The notes below the pieces were generated by a model, which was not told the origin of the DNA, searched no databases, and worked only from the letters and a program-made list of their open reading frames with translations. The translations under genes and the position numbers were made by a program. DNA of 35,560 bases from Desulfovibrionales bacterium (GTDB lineage: Bacteria > Desulfobacterota > Desulfovibrionia > Desulfovibrionales > Desulfovibrionaceae): assembly GCA_030156255.1 (NCBI GenBank), contig JASGMV010000041.1, positions 1 through 35,560 on the forward strand. Reading direction: 5' to 3'. Below, piece after piece: positions 16,112 to 24,915 of the stretch. Each line of letters begins with the position of its first letter. The first letter of the stretch is position 1.

Positions 16112-16345
16112 TTAGTTCGAAGGAGCTTCCTTCATCTCCTGCACCACGGACTGGGGCAGCACCACTTGGTTGCCTTGAGGATCCTCGAAGGTATAGGTCT
16201 TGGCGTCCTCGTCCAGTTCCGGCTTGCCCGCCGCCGTGTATTCCTTGCCGTCGCTGGTGGTGACTTGCCATTGATGGGAGCTGCAGGCGCTGAAGACCAG
16301 CAACGAGAACAGCATCAGACAGAGGCAACATAATCTTTTCATCAT
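16112..16345 (-). CDS. YgdI/YgdR-type small lipoprotein (DUF903-like)
   Basis: A protein of 77 residues. The ATG at 16345 follows GGAGG with 5 bases of spacing; the longer open frame upstream has no signal-like start. Residues 1-22 form a lipoprotein signal ending LVFSAC-SS. The mature part (QWQVTTSDGKEYTAAGKPELDEDAKTYTFEDPQGN) has the paired TxDG/TxxxP...YxFxDxxGN pattern of the YgdI/YgdR family, which folds as a small SH3-like barrel. Function of that family is not established. The 187 bases between this gene and hemerythrin show nothing. Confidence 0.88.
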   Translation of the reverse strand: MMKRLCCLCLMLFSLLVFSACSSHQWQVTTSDGKEYTAAGKPELDEDAKTYTFEDPQGNQVVLPQSVVQEMKEAPSN

Positions 16346-16532
16346 CGATTCCTCCTCATGAGTTCTTGGCGCGCGTTCCGTGCTGCACCAGGGATTGATT
16401 CTATCCTTTGCCGATTTTCTCCGGGCGAAAAATTGAAGCTCCTCCTGGCGGTAACCGCTTCGGATGCATTGAGGAGCGCCAAGCGTTTCTTGCGATGCGT
16501 GGGCTGCGCCGAAGACGGCCGCGTCGCCCGAA

Positions 16533-16955
16533 TCATTTCGCTTTTGATTGCTCCACCTTCTCTCTAAGGAACGGAGCATACTTCTGGTCTTCGCCTTCTA
16601 TGTGGTTCACAACCCAGCTCACGAGAAAAACAAGGGCCTCGCGCAGGGCTTGAAGCACGTCGGTCTCGCCCAGGCGTAGAAGCTCTTCGGCCTTGTCGAC
16701 GAACGTCTGATGCAGCAACTTGTGTTCTTGCAGGCCAGGCCAGCCATAATGCTCCAGCAGCCTTTCCTCCGTACTGAAATGATAACGTACGTATTGATGC
16801 ATGCTGTCCACAGTGGTGTTCAAGGATGTTGCGTCCGGCGTCGGGGCGTGCAGCTTTCTGTCAAGGCTGTTGAGCACTTCATACAGACGCTGGTGCTGCC
16901 TGTCGATAATTTCAATTCCAATAGCCTGAGAGCCGTCCCAGTGAACAATGGGCAT
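16533..16955 (-). CDS. Bacteriohemerythrin
   Basis: A protein of 140 residues from the ATG at 16955, preceded by TTTGGAGGAACG; the longer open frame has no such site. All seven di-iron ligands of the hemerythrin fold are present: H21, H59, E63 (HFSTE), H78 and H82 (HKLLH), H118 and D123 (HIEGED). Start IVHWDGSQAIGIEIIDRQHQRL is typical of single-domain bacterial proteins. It binds O2 at the di-iron site and serves oxygen sensing, storage or detoxification, a common need in sulfate reducers that meet air. No fused signalling domain. Confidence 0.96.
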   Translation of the reverse strand: MPIVHWDGSQAIGIEIIDRQHQRLYEVLNSLDRKLHAPTPDATSLNTTVDSMHQYVRYHFSTEERLLEHYGWPGLQEHKLLHQTFVDKAEELLRLGETDVLQALREALVFLVSWVVNHIEGEDQKYAPFLREKVEQSKAK

Positions 16956-17744
16956 GTCGTTCCTCCAAATGAAAGACCCCGTTGCAAACGTAGTGACTAT
17001 GCCCCAGGACAGTCCTCTGAGCAAGAGGGGGGTCGCGTTGCATGGCCGAAGTCGGCTTCGGCTCCGTTGCGGAGATGAGGCTGGCGAAATGGTTTCTCCG
17101 GTCATGCGCAGAGCCTTCAGCAGAAAGGCTGGCCATGGTGTGCGATGCCTCCGTAGCATCCACTTCTTCAAAAAAGAGACCACACTCAAACGTAGGGTCC
17201 GCTCAAACAACGCCCCAAAAAAGACAACACGCACGGTTCACCAAGGACGCATTTGCTGGAACGCCGAGCGCGGCGACGCCCCCCGTCCTGCGCAAACGTT
17301 GCTCTCTTCGCTGGATTACCACAGCTTGTCCGGACGCCAGCATCATTGCGTCGTGAAGGCTTCCCCCCGACGACGTTCGCGGGGGCTTAGAACTGTTTAA
17401 CATTGAAAATATACGATGCTCGGCAAGGATTGGTCCGCAACTCCTTGCCTCGAAATGCTTGCAGTCGAGCTACGCTCGCCTAACGCAAGCGTTTCAAGCG
17501 TCATACGCCCTAAGTATCGATGGGCTCCGGAGCAAGAGAACGGCCTGGAAACGATTCGGCGGAGCTTTTTTTGGAAAGAGTGGGCGAGGCTGGCCCCCGC
17601 CCCGGGGGCGGGGTGTTCCTCCGGGGCATGCCGCCGGATAGACATGCCCCCGGGACTCTCTGAAGAAGACTGCGGCGTACAAGGAGCGCTGATCTCGGCG
17701 CAACCGCGCCGCGGCGTTTTGTCCGCGGCGCGATCGCCGAACGG
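16956..17744. other. Intergenic region of about 790 bases without a recognisable gene
   Basis: Open frames here are short, on all frames, and show no domain, signal peptide or good ribosome site. Seen in it: a near-palindrome CCGAAGTCGGCTTCGG at about 17044, a GC hairpin CCCGCCCCGGGGGCGGG at about 17598, and at 17705-17732 a perfect 10-bp stem (CGCGCCGCGG/CCGCGGCGCG) just past the end of the Cys-rich gene, which may end its transcript. It may hold decayed genes or small RNAs; nothing is firm. Confidence 0.5.
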
Positions 17745-18158
17745 TTAATCTTCCGGGTAACCGCAAGCGCCGGTGCAGGCTTCCGCCCTGTCGGCGGCGC
17801 TGCCGATGCAAGCGTCCGCCTCCGCCTCCGACGCTCCGCCTTTGGCTTTGTCGATGCAGGCGTTGACGTCGATTTTGAAGGTGTCGACGCAACGCACCCC
17901 GCAGGCCGTAGTTCCGGGGCCGTACGCTCCCTGCTGGCTGGCGACAAAACTTCTCAGGCTGTCGATGCAGTTGTTCAGGCAGGCGAGCCGCTGATCGACC
18001 TGCTCCGGCAGCTTGTACGCCTCGCAGGCCTTGAGCGAACCGTCGAGATCAAAAGCGCGCGCTTTGGCCGGCGTCAACAAAAGAAACATTCCCATCACCA
18101 AAGCGACGCCCCAAAAGACAACAACGGGCCGCCGCACTGCAACGCAAGCTTGAACCAT
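17745..18158 (-). CDS. Cysteine-rich exported protein of unknown function
   Basis: A protein of 137 residues; ATG at 18158 has GGAGG six bases upstream. Residues 1-35 are a cleavable signal: basic start, hydrophobic VVVFWGVALVMGMFLLL, and a likely AKARAF cleavage site. The mature part of about 100 residues has ten or so cysteines arranged in CxxxC/CxxxxC pairs (ACLNNC, TACGVRC, EACTGAC), with KACEAYK, NACIDKAK and DACIGSA helices. It suggests a small helical periplasmic or secreted protein held by disulfides. I do not recognise the family, and neighbours give no hint. Confidence 0.75.
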   Translation of the reverse strand: MVQACVAVRRPVVVFWGVALVMGMFLLLTPAKARAFDLDGSLKACEAYKLPEQVDQRLACLNNCIDSLRSFVASQQGAYGPGTTACGVRCVDTFKIDVNACIDKAKGGASEAEADACIGSAADRAEACTGACGYPED

Positions 18159-18468
18159 GTTCTACCTCCAATAAGTGAAATCGGTTATCCGGTTCGAAAG
18201 CCAACATCCATGCTCCTCAAATCCACAGCGCTGACGGTCTTCCATGTCAAAAGAACCGCGAATCGGAATAGCCACAACATGGCTACAACAATCATGCCAG
18301 GACAAAACCAAGTAAAATAGATATGTTGTGAGCAGCTTCTCATGAAGCCACGATGCGTTGGCGCCATACTTGTCGCCACTGGCGGCGACCGTCGAAACAG
18401 GCAGGCGCTCCAGGCGGTTGCGCCGCATGGGCGCAAGGGGATGTCCGTGCGGGCCGCAATCAGGACGG
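18159..18468. other. Intergenic region of about 310 bases
   Basis: It lies upstream of the Cys-rich gene and downstream of livF. Open frames are short and unconvincing. It should carry the promoter of the Cys-rich gene and the end of the liv operon, but I can point to no clear element. Confidence 0.5.
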
Positions 18469-19208
18469 TCAACCGCCCAGATAGGCCTTTTTGACCTCGG
18501 GATCGTCCATCAGCTCATCGGCCGAGCCCTCGGCGATGATCTCTCCGGTGTCCAGGACGTAGCCGCGGTGGGCCAGGCGAAGGGCCATGTTGGCGTTCTG
18601 CTCCACCAGCAGAATGGTCATGCCCTGCTCCTCATTGAGTTGCCGGAGGGTCTTGAAGACAAGCTGCATGAGCAGCGGCGACAGGCCCATGGACGGCTCG
18701 TCCAGCATGATGAACTGGCAGTTGGACATGAGCGCCCGGCCCACGGCCAACATTTGCTGCTCTCCGCCGGAGAGCTGTTCGCTGCGCTGCCGTCTGCGCT
18801 CGGCCAGGCGGGGGAAAAGATCGTAGACCGTTTTGAAAGCCGCCTCCGCCTCGCTCGCCGGCGCTTTGCGCCGGGGATAGGCGGCCAGCGTGAGATTCTC
18901 CTCCACGGTCAGGTTGCCGAAGATGTGGCGGCCTTCCGGAACCAGCGCCACGTTGAGTTTGGAGACCACGTCGTGGGGCGGGACGCCGAGGATGGATTCT
19001 CCTCGGTACAGAATGTCGCCGGAGGCGACTTTTGGAGCCTCGGGCGGCGGCAGCCGGGCGATGGAGGTCAACGTGGTGGTCTTGCCGGCGCCGTTCGCGC
19101 CGATGAGGGTGACGATTTCACCCTGGTTCACGGAGAAGGAGACGCCGTGCAGCGCCTCGATGCGGCCGTAGGCCACGCGCAGGTCCTTGACTTCCAGCAA
19201 AGTCTCGC

Positions 19209-19212
<4 letters not shown>
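18469..19212 (-). CDS. livF: Branched-chain amino-acid ABC transporter ATP-binding protein LivF
   Basis: A protein of 247 residues. GTG start at 19212 overlaps the livG stop (GTGA) and has GGAGG four bases away. Walker A GANGAGKTT, signature LSGGEQQMLAVGRAL, Walker B FIMLDEPSMGLSPLL, the H-loop position replaced by VEQNANMALRLAHRGYVL as is normal for LivF. It ends KKAYLGG, the family tail. It energises uptake with LivG. Confidence 0.95.
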
Positions 19213-19976
<764 letters not shown>

Positions 19977-20000
19977 AGTGATTGCGTCGTGTTTCGGGAC

Positions 20001-21014
20001 CTATTTGAATCGATAAAATTTACGCATCCAGGGGAAGAAATCGGGCAGCTCTCTGTTGCCCATGATGCCCTCGGGCCGAAATTGCATCAAAAGAATCAGG
20101 ATCAGGGGCACGATCACCCACTTGATGATCTGCAAAGGCCGAAGCACCTCCAACAGCAAGGTGAACAGCACGGCCGACAACACCGAACCGGACAGGGAGC
20201 CCATGCCGCCCAGGTAGACCATGACCATGCACTCGGTGGACTTGAGGATATTGAACGACTGGGCGTTGACGTAGCCGTACTGGTGGGCGAACAACGCGCC
20301 GGCCACGCCGGCCAGCCCCGACGAGAGCATGAAAGCCGCCACTTTGATCTTGTTGGTGTTGATGCTCATGATCTCGGCCGCCACCTCGTCCTGATTGATG
20401 GCCACGGCCCCCTTGCCGTAGGTCGAGGACACGAAGCGGCGGATGAGAAAAACCGAGAACCAGGCGCCCAAGGCCACCCAGATAACCATCCAGGGAAGTT
20501 TGGCGACCGAGTCCATGGCGCGGACGACCTGCTTCATGCCCATGAACCCGCGCGGCCCGCCGATGACTTCCAGGTTCTCGACGGCCGAAATCACGATGTA
20601 GTTGGCCGCAATGGTGATAATGGCCAAGTAATCCCCGCGGGTCTTGAACGACGGAATGGCCACCAACAGGCCGCTTACCGCGGCCACGCCGCCGCCTATG
20701 AGCGCCACCACGGGGAACAGCACCACGGAAAGGTACGCGGGCAACAGGGGCGCGCCGAGGAACGGGTTGTCGGCGAAAAGCAACACGGAGAGAATGGACG
20801 ACACATACGCCCCGACGCACATGAACGCCGCATGCCCGCAGGAGAACTCGCCCATGTAGCCGTTGATGATGTTCAGACTGGCGGACAGAATGATGTTCAC
20901 GCCCATGAGCATGATCACGGACTGGATATAGCGGTCGACCAGGCCGAATTGGGCGCTGACCGCCAAGGCGACGAACAGGATGACAAGTCCGATGGTCAGT
21001 GTACGCTGCTTCAT
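20001..21014 (-). CDS. livM: Branched-chain amino-acid ABC transporter permease LivM
   Basis: A protein of 337 residues with eight or more hydrophobic segments. The LivM pattern is present: NIINGYMGEFSCGHAAFMCVGAY, then the cytoplasmic EAA-like loop AINQDEVAAEIMSINTNKIKVAAFMLSSGLAGVAGALFAH, and a GGMGSLSGSVLSAVLFTLLLE segment. It forms the membrane channel with LivH. Confidence 0.95.
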   Translation of the reverse strand: MKQRTLTIGLVILFVALAVSAQFGLVDRYIQSVIMLMGVNIILSASLNIINGYMGEFSCGHAAFMCVGAYVSSILSVLLFADNPFLGAPLLPAYLSVVLFPVVALIGGGVAAVSGLLVAIPSFKTRGDYLAIITIAANYIVISAVENLEVIGGPRGFMGMKQVVRAMDSVAKLPWMVIWVALGAWFSVFLIRRFVSSTYGKGAVAINQDEVAAEIMSINTNKIKVAAFMLSSGLAGVAGALFAHQYGYVNAQSFNILKSTECMVMVYLGGMGSLSGSVLSAVLFTLLLEVLRPLQIIKWVIVPLILILLMQFRPEGIMGNRELPDFFPWMRKFYRFK

Positions 21015-21027
21015 TGCCCGGGATCCC

Positions 21028-21948
21028 TCAAATCTTGGTGGTTCGGGCTACGCCGAAAATGCCCGTTGGCTTGATCCACAGAATGACCAGCAGGATGGTG
21101 AAGGCGAACAGGTCCCGCAATGTGGAGGGAAAGAACGCGACCACGCCGATTTCGATGAACCCGAGCAGAAAGCCGCCCACGAACGCCCCGCGGATGTCGC
21201 CGATGCCTCCGACCACGGCCGCGATGAACGCCTTCCAGCCGATGATGGCGCCCATGTACGGGTCCAGGATGGGGTAAGACATGGCGAAAAGAATGCCGGC
21301 CAGTCCGGCCATGCCGGAGCCCAGGACAAAGGTGAACACGATGACCGTGTCCACGGGAACGCCCATGAGCGGGATGGCCAGCCTGTCCCAGGAAATGGCG
21401 CGCATGGCCATGCCGATGCGCGTTCTGGTGACGATGAAATGCAGAAACAAAAAGACCAGCACGGCGGCGACGATGACCATGATCTTAAGGTTGGTCACCG
21501 AAACGTTGCCGAAGGTGTAGACCGCCTTGTCCACCAGTTCGGGGAACTTTTTACGCGACGCGCCGAACAGAGCCAGGTTGCCGTTCTCCAGCACCAAGCC
21601 GCACATGAGCGCCGTAATGACCACGTACAACCGGTGGGCGCCTTTGCGCCGCAGAGGACGGTAGGCGATGCGCTCCAGGGTCACGCCGACGCCGGCGGTA
21701 AGAATCATGGAGATGGGCACCGTCAGCCCGAAGACGAGAAGAGGCGGCAGGCCAAGCCCCTCCCCATGTCCGCCCAGCAGGAAAACGGCGGCGAAGTAGG
21801 CGATGTACGCCCCGACCATGAAAATATCGCCGTGGGCGAAGTTGATGAGCAGCAACACGCCGTACACCAGGGTGTACCCCAAGGCGATGAGCGCGTAAAA
21901 ACTGCCCCACTGCAGGGCGTTGATGATATTTTGGATCAATGCGTCCAC
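21028..21948 (-). CDS. livH: Branched-chain amino-acid ABC transporter permease LivH
   Basis: A protein of 306 residues starting with GTG at 21948. LivH pattern: QWGSFYALIALGYTLVYGVLLLINFAHGDIFMVGAY at the N-terminus, RIGMAMRAISWDRLAIPLMGVPVDTVI as the coupling loop, and AVVGGIGDIRGAFVGGFLLG near the end. The ribosome site is weak, and livM follows after 13 bases. Confidence 0.95.
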   Translation of the reverse strand: MDALIQNIINALQWGSFYALIALGYTLVYGVLLLINFAHGDIFMVGAYIAYFAAVFLLGGHGEGLGLPPLLVFGLTVPISMILTAGVGVTLERIAYRPLRRKGAHRLYVVITALMCGLVLENGNLALFGASRKKFPELVDKAVYTFGNVSVTNLKIMVIVAAVLVFLFLHFIVTRTRIGMAMRAISWDRLAIPLMGVPVDTVIVFTFVLGSGMAGLAGILFAMSYPILDPYMGAIIGWKAFIAAVVGGIGDIRGAFVGGFLLGFIEIGVVAFFPSTLRDLFAFTILLVILWIKPTGIFGVARTTKI

Positions 21949-22002
21949 GGCGAGTCTCGCATGCTCCCTTCTGGGCCCGAGGCGGCCCGGTGTCGCGACA
22001 AC

Positions 22003-22030
22003 GTCGGGGAGCCCGTACGGGCTCCCCGAC
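22003..22030 (-). promoter_or_regulatory. Perfect 28-bp dyad between the binding-protein gene and livH
   Basis: GTCGGGGAGCCCGT is followed by its exact reverse complement. On the minus-strand transcript it lies 18 bases after the binding-protein stop and about 55 bases before livH. No U-run follows, so it is more likely a partial terminator or 3'-end stabiliser that lets the binding protein be made in excess over the membrane parts than a full stop. Confidence 0.6.
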
Positions 22031-22048
22031 GAAAATCAAACCGGAAGG

Positions 22049-23251
22049 CTATTTGTCGGGGCAAACGGATTCCGTGAACACGAACTGCCCGTCGTCGTCG
22101 ATGCGCACGATCACGGCGCACTTGATGGGATCGCCTTGCTCGTCGAAGCTCATCGCTCCCGTGATGCCGTCGAAGTCCGCGATGTTCGCCAGGGAGTTGC
22201 GAATGATCTCACGCTCCTTGGCTACGTCGGAGGAATAGGTCGGTGCGGAGCTGATGGCCTGGAGCACCAGATTAATGGCGTCCCAGGTCAAAGCGGCCAC
22301 GTCGTCAGGAACGTAGCCGTACTTGGCGTTGTACTTGTCGATGAATTCCTTGGTCTTGCCCGTGGCGCCGGCCGCGGCGTAGTGGGTGGAGAAATACTGG
22401 CCGATGCAGTCCTTGCCGCACAGCTCCATCAATTCGGCGCTGCCCCAGGCGTCGGCGCCCATGAACGGTCCCTCCCAACCCAGGTCGTGCGCCTGCTTCA
22501 CGATGAGGGCCACCTGGTTGTAGTTGTCGGGGACGAAGATGAAGTCCGGCTTGGGATCGGCGTTGATGATCTTGGTCAACTGGGCCGAGAAATCCTGATC
22601 CTTGGTGCCGTGGGACTCGAAGGCCGACACGGAGCCCTCTCCATGTTTTTTCTCCCAGACCTCGCGGAAGATCTCAGCCAAGCCCTTGGAATAGTCGTTG
22701 GAGATGTCGAAAAGCACGGCCGCCTTGGCCGCGTTGAACTTCTTGGTGGCGAAGTTGGCGGCCACCGGCCCCTGGAATGGATCCAGGAACGCGGCGCGGA
22801 ACACCCATGGCCGGTCTTTCGTGGCGGCCGGGTTGGTGGACCACGGGGAAATCATGGGGCAGGCGTTATCGTTGCAAGTGCCGCCGGCGGGCACGGCCTG
22901 CTTCGAAGAGTTCGGGCCGATGATGGCGACAACCTTGTCTTGTTCGATCAGCTTCAGGGCCGCGTTCACCGCGGATTCGGCTTTGGATTCATTATCTTCG
23001 TAAACAAACTCCAGCGGATAGCGCTCGCCGCCCACCATCAGGCCGCCTTGGGCGTTGATTTCGTCCTTCAACATTTCCGCCGCGAATTTGGACGACTCTC
23101 CCACTTTGGGGATATCGCCGGTCAACGGCAGGTTGAAGCCTATTTTTATGGATTTCGACTTTTCGACCTCATTCCCCTTCTGGCACGCGGTCAGAGCCAA
23201 GAAAGCTACGGCGAGTCCGAGAACAGTCACGGCCAGGGCGAGCTTCTTCAT
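22049..23251 (-). CDS. Branched-chain amino-acid ABC transporter substrate-binding lipoprotein
   Basis: A protein of 400 residues with a lipoprotein signal ending LALTAC-QKG and AGGAGGAG before the ATG. It is a type I periplasmic-binding fold (Peripla_BP_6): IKIGFNLPLTGDIPKVGESSKFAAEM, EFVYEDNESKAESAVNAALKLI, VAIIGPNSSKQAVPAGGTCND, then GSAELMELCGKDCIGQYFSTHYA and ALTWDAINLVLQAI. Relatives bind leucine, isoleucine, valine, urea or other small amides; the ligand cannot be fixed. It is first gene of the operon with the permeases and ATPases. Upstream 23252-23413 is AT-rich and probably holds the operon promoter, but no clear pair of boxes stands out. Confidence 0.93.
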   Translation of the reverse strand: MKKLALAVTVLGLAVAFLALTACQKGNEVEKSKSIKIGFNLPLTGDIPKVGESSKFAAEMLKDEINAQGGLMVGGERYPLEFVYEDNESKAESAVNAALKLIEQDKVVAIIGPNSSKQAVPAGGTCNDNACPMISPWSTNPAATKDRPWVFRAAFLDPFQGPVAANFATKKFNAAKAAVLFDISNDYSKGLAEIFREVWEKKHGEGSVSAFESHGTKDQDFSAQLTKIINADPKPDFIFVPDNYNQVALIVKQAHDLGWEGPFMGADAWGSAELMELCGKDCIGQYFSTHYAAAGATGKTKEFIDKYNAKYGYVPDDVAALTWDAINLVLQAISSAPTYSSDVAKEREIIRNSLANIADFDGITGAMSFDEQGDPIKCAVIVRIDDDGQFVFTESVCPDK

Positions 23252-23413
23252 GACATCTCCTCCTGAGTTTTATTCTGCGTCTGAATAATGTGAGCACACA
23301 CGAAAAAATTTTTATCTAAGTTACAAATAAAAGAAAAGTGATTTCTCGCCGTTCCCATGGACGACAAGGGAAGCGGCTGGCGTCCCACGGTGCAATCATT
23401 TGCATCCAAGCGG

Positions 23414-23809
23414 CTACCCGATAAGTCCAAACCGCTGTAATTCCATACTTACCTTGTCCACGGTAAAAGGCTTGGTGAGATACGAGATGGCCTGCCCCTG
23501 GAAAAAAGCCCGCGTCATATTTTTATTGTCGTCCAAGGAAGTGGTCATGATGACCTTGACCGGCGCCGCAGGCCGGGCTTTTTCCATGGCTCGAATATTC
23601 TCGAGCGCCTGCTGGCCGTCCATGTTGGGCAGAATGATGTCCATGAAGATCAAGTCAAAAGGCTCGTTCGCAGTATGCGCCCGCTCGAAAGCCTCCAACG
23701 CCTCCTCGGCGCTCCCCACGGCCTCGCAAACTGCGCCATGGGAGGCCATAATGGCTTTCAGGAACTCCTGATTCAGAGGATTGTCTTCGACGACCAGCAC
23801 TCGCATCAT
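23414..23809 (-). CDS. Stand-alone REC-domain response regulator (CheY-like)
   Basis: A protein of 131 residues that is only a receiver domain: acidic VVEDNPLNQEFL, phosphoacceptor in LIFMDIILPNMDG, conserved T in IMTTSLDD, and K in YLTKPFT. The NPLNQ after the acidic pocket is typical of receivers that belong to hybrid kinases or phosphorelays. Two ATG codons in a row could start it; GAGAGG lies upstream. No kinase gene is nearby, so its partner is elsewhere. Confidence 0.93.
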   Translation of the reverse strand: MMRVLVVEDNPLNQEFLKAIMASHGAVCEAVGSAEEALEAFERAHTANEPFDLIFMDIILPNMDGQQALENIRAMEKARPAAPVKVIMTTSLDDNKNMTRAFFQGQAISYLTKPFTVDKVSMELQRFGLIG

Positions 23810-23869
23810 TCATGGACCTCTCGGCAGGGGGCATCATACCACCCAAACCGCAAAAGGCAACCTGCGTCG

Positions 23870-24502
23870 TCAATCATCCTCGCGGGGAGGGGAAAGCAGA
23901 CCCGGGTCCAGCTCCAGCACCGCCTCGAACAGAAAATGGTCGACGATGTGGCAAAGCATGTGCCCCGCCGCGATATGGCATTCCTGGATGATCGGCGTGG
24001 ATTTACTCGGAACCTGCAGCATGTAGTCGCACAAAGGCAGCATCTCGCCGGCCGAAGCGCCTGTCATGCCCACCGTGACCAGTCCTTTGTCCCTTCCGGC
24101 CCGCAAGGCCTGAATAACGTTGGGGCTGGAGCCCGAAGTGGAAATTCCCACCAGCACGTCCCCTTCCGCGCCCAACGCCTGAACCTGCTTCAGGAACACC
24201 AGATCGAACCCGTAGTCGTTGCCTATGGCGGTCAGAATGGAGGTGTCCGTGGTCAATGCGATGGCCGGCAACGGAGGGCGCTCCAAAAGGAATCTGTTGA
24301 CGAACTCCGCGGCGAGATGCTGGCTGTCGGCGGCGCTGCCGCCATTGCCGCAAAAAAGAATCTTGCCGCCTCCGGCCAAGCAGGAGGCCATGCACCGGCC
24401 GATTTCCACCACCGTGCTTCCCTGCTCGTTAAAAAAACGCTCCCGGACCGCTCCTCCTTCCTGGGCGTGGTCCAACACCTTGCGCAAAGCCTGCTCGGAC
24501 AT
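23870..24502 (-). CDS. gmhA: Sedoheptulose-7-phosphate isomerase GmhA (SIS domain)
   Basis: A protein of 210 residues from the ATG at 24502, which has AGGAGG five bases before it; a longer open frame upstream looks non-coding. SIS fold: [44 protein letters not shown] is the GmhA signature, followed by [15 protein letters not shown] and the C-terminal [20 protein letters not shown] that supplies the catalytic histidine. It makes D-glycero-D-manno-heptose 7-phosphate, the first step to ADP-heptose for LPS core. It stands apart from other LPS genes here. Confidence 0.93.
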   Translation of the reverse strand: MSEQALRKVLDHAQEGGAVRERFFNEQGSTVVEIGRCMASCLAGGGKILFCGNGGSAADSQHLAAEFVNRFLLERPPLPAIALTTDTSILTAIGNDYGFDLVFLKQVQALGAEGDVLVGISTSGSSPNVIQALRAGRDKGLVTVGMTGASAGEMLPLCDYMLQVPSKSTPIIQECHIAAGHMLCHIVDHFLFEAVLELDPGLLSPPREDD

Positions 24503-24597
24503 TTTTCCTCCTGATTGTAACAATCGCGACGCCGCACGCCTTCGGGGCTTTCCCGCGCCGAGCCTGGCCCAATGGAGCATCGCCAACAACCGATCAG

Positions 24598-24606
24598 CAT
24601 ATACCA
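24598..24606 (-). promoter_or_regulatory. Possible extended -10 element for gmhA
   Basis: On the minus strand TGGTATATG fits an extended -10 (TGnTATAAT) about 95 bases before the gmhA start. The -35 side is poor. The rest of the divergent gap 24503-24915 holds only a small inverted repeat (GCCTCC...GGAGGC at about 24742) and no convincing gene. Confidence 0.35.
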
Positions 24607-24915
24607 CCGAATGGCTCGGCAATCCAGTAGAGAGCCGGCGCATCGAGGGAGGACGCGCCGGTCCGAGGGCGAATGCCCCACGCCGCAACGTGGCGATGCG
24701 AAAACGTCCAGCCCAGGCGGCCGCAATGACCATTCCCTAGCGCCTCCAGAGATGTTACGGAGGCTAAGGTGGCTTTGGCTGCCGCCGGCGCAAGCTTCCT
24801 TGCGGCGAGTCCATGAAGCCTCGAATCCACGCTCGCCTGCGAAGGAAAGTTCCCCCTGCGACTCCGGCCATGACAACGCACCCAAAGCATGGTATGGTAG
24901 ATTTAGAGACAACTT

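Noticed and set aside
17203-18130. Similar short strings (CGCCCCAAAA...GACAACA) at about 17210 and 18107
   Set aside because: Similarity covers only about 20 bases and does not extend, so a duplication is not supported.
24503-24733. N-terminal extension of GmhA
   Set aside because: The extension is Arg/Ala-rich, without similarity to the family, and the ATG at 24502 has a strong AGGAGG site.
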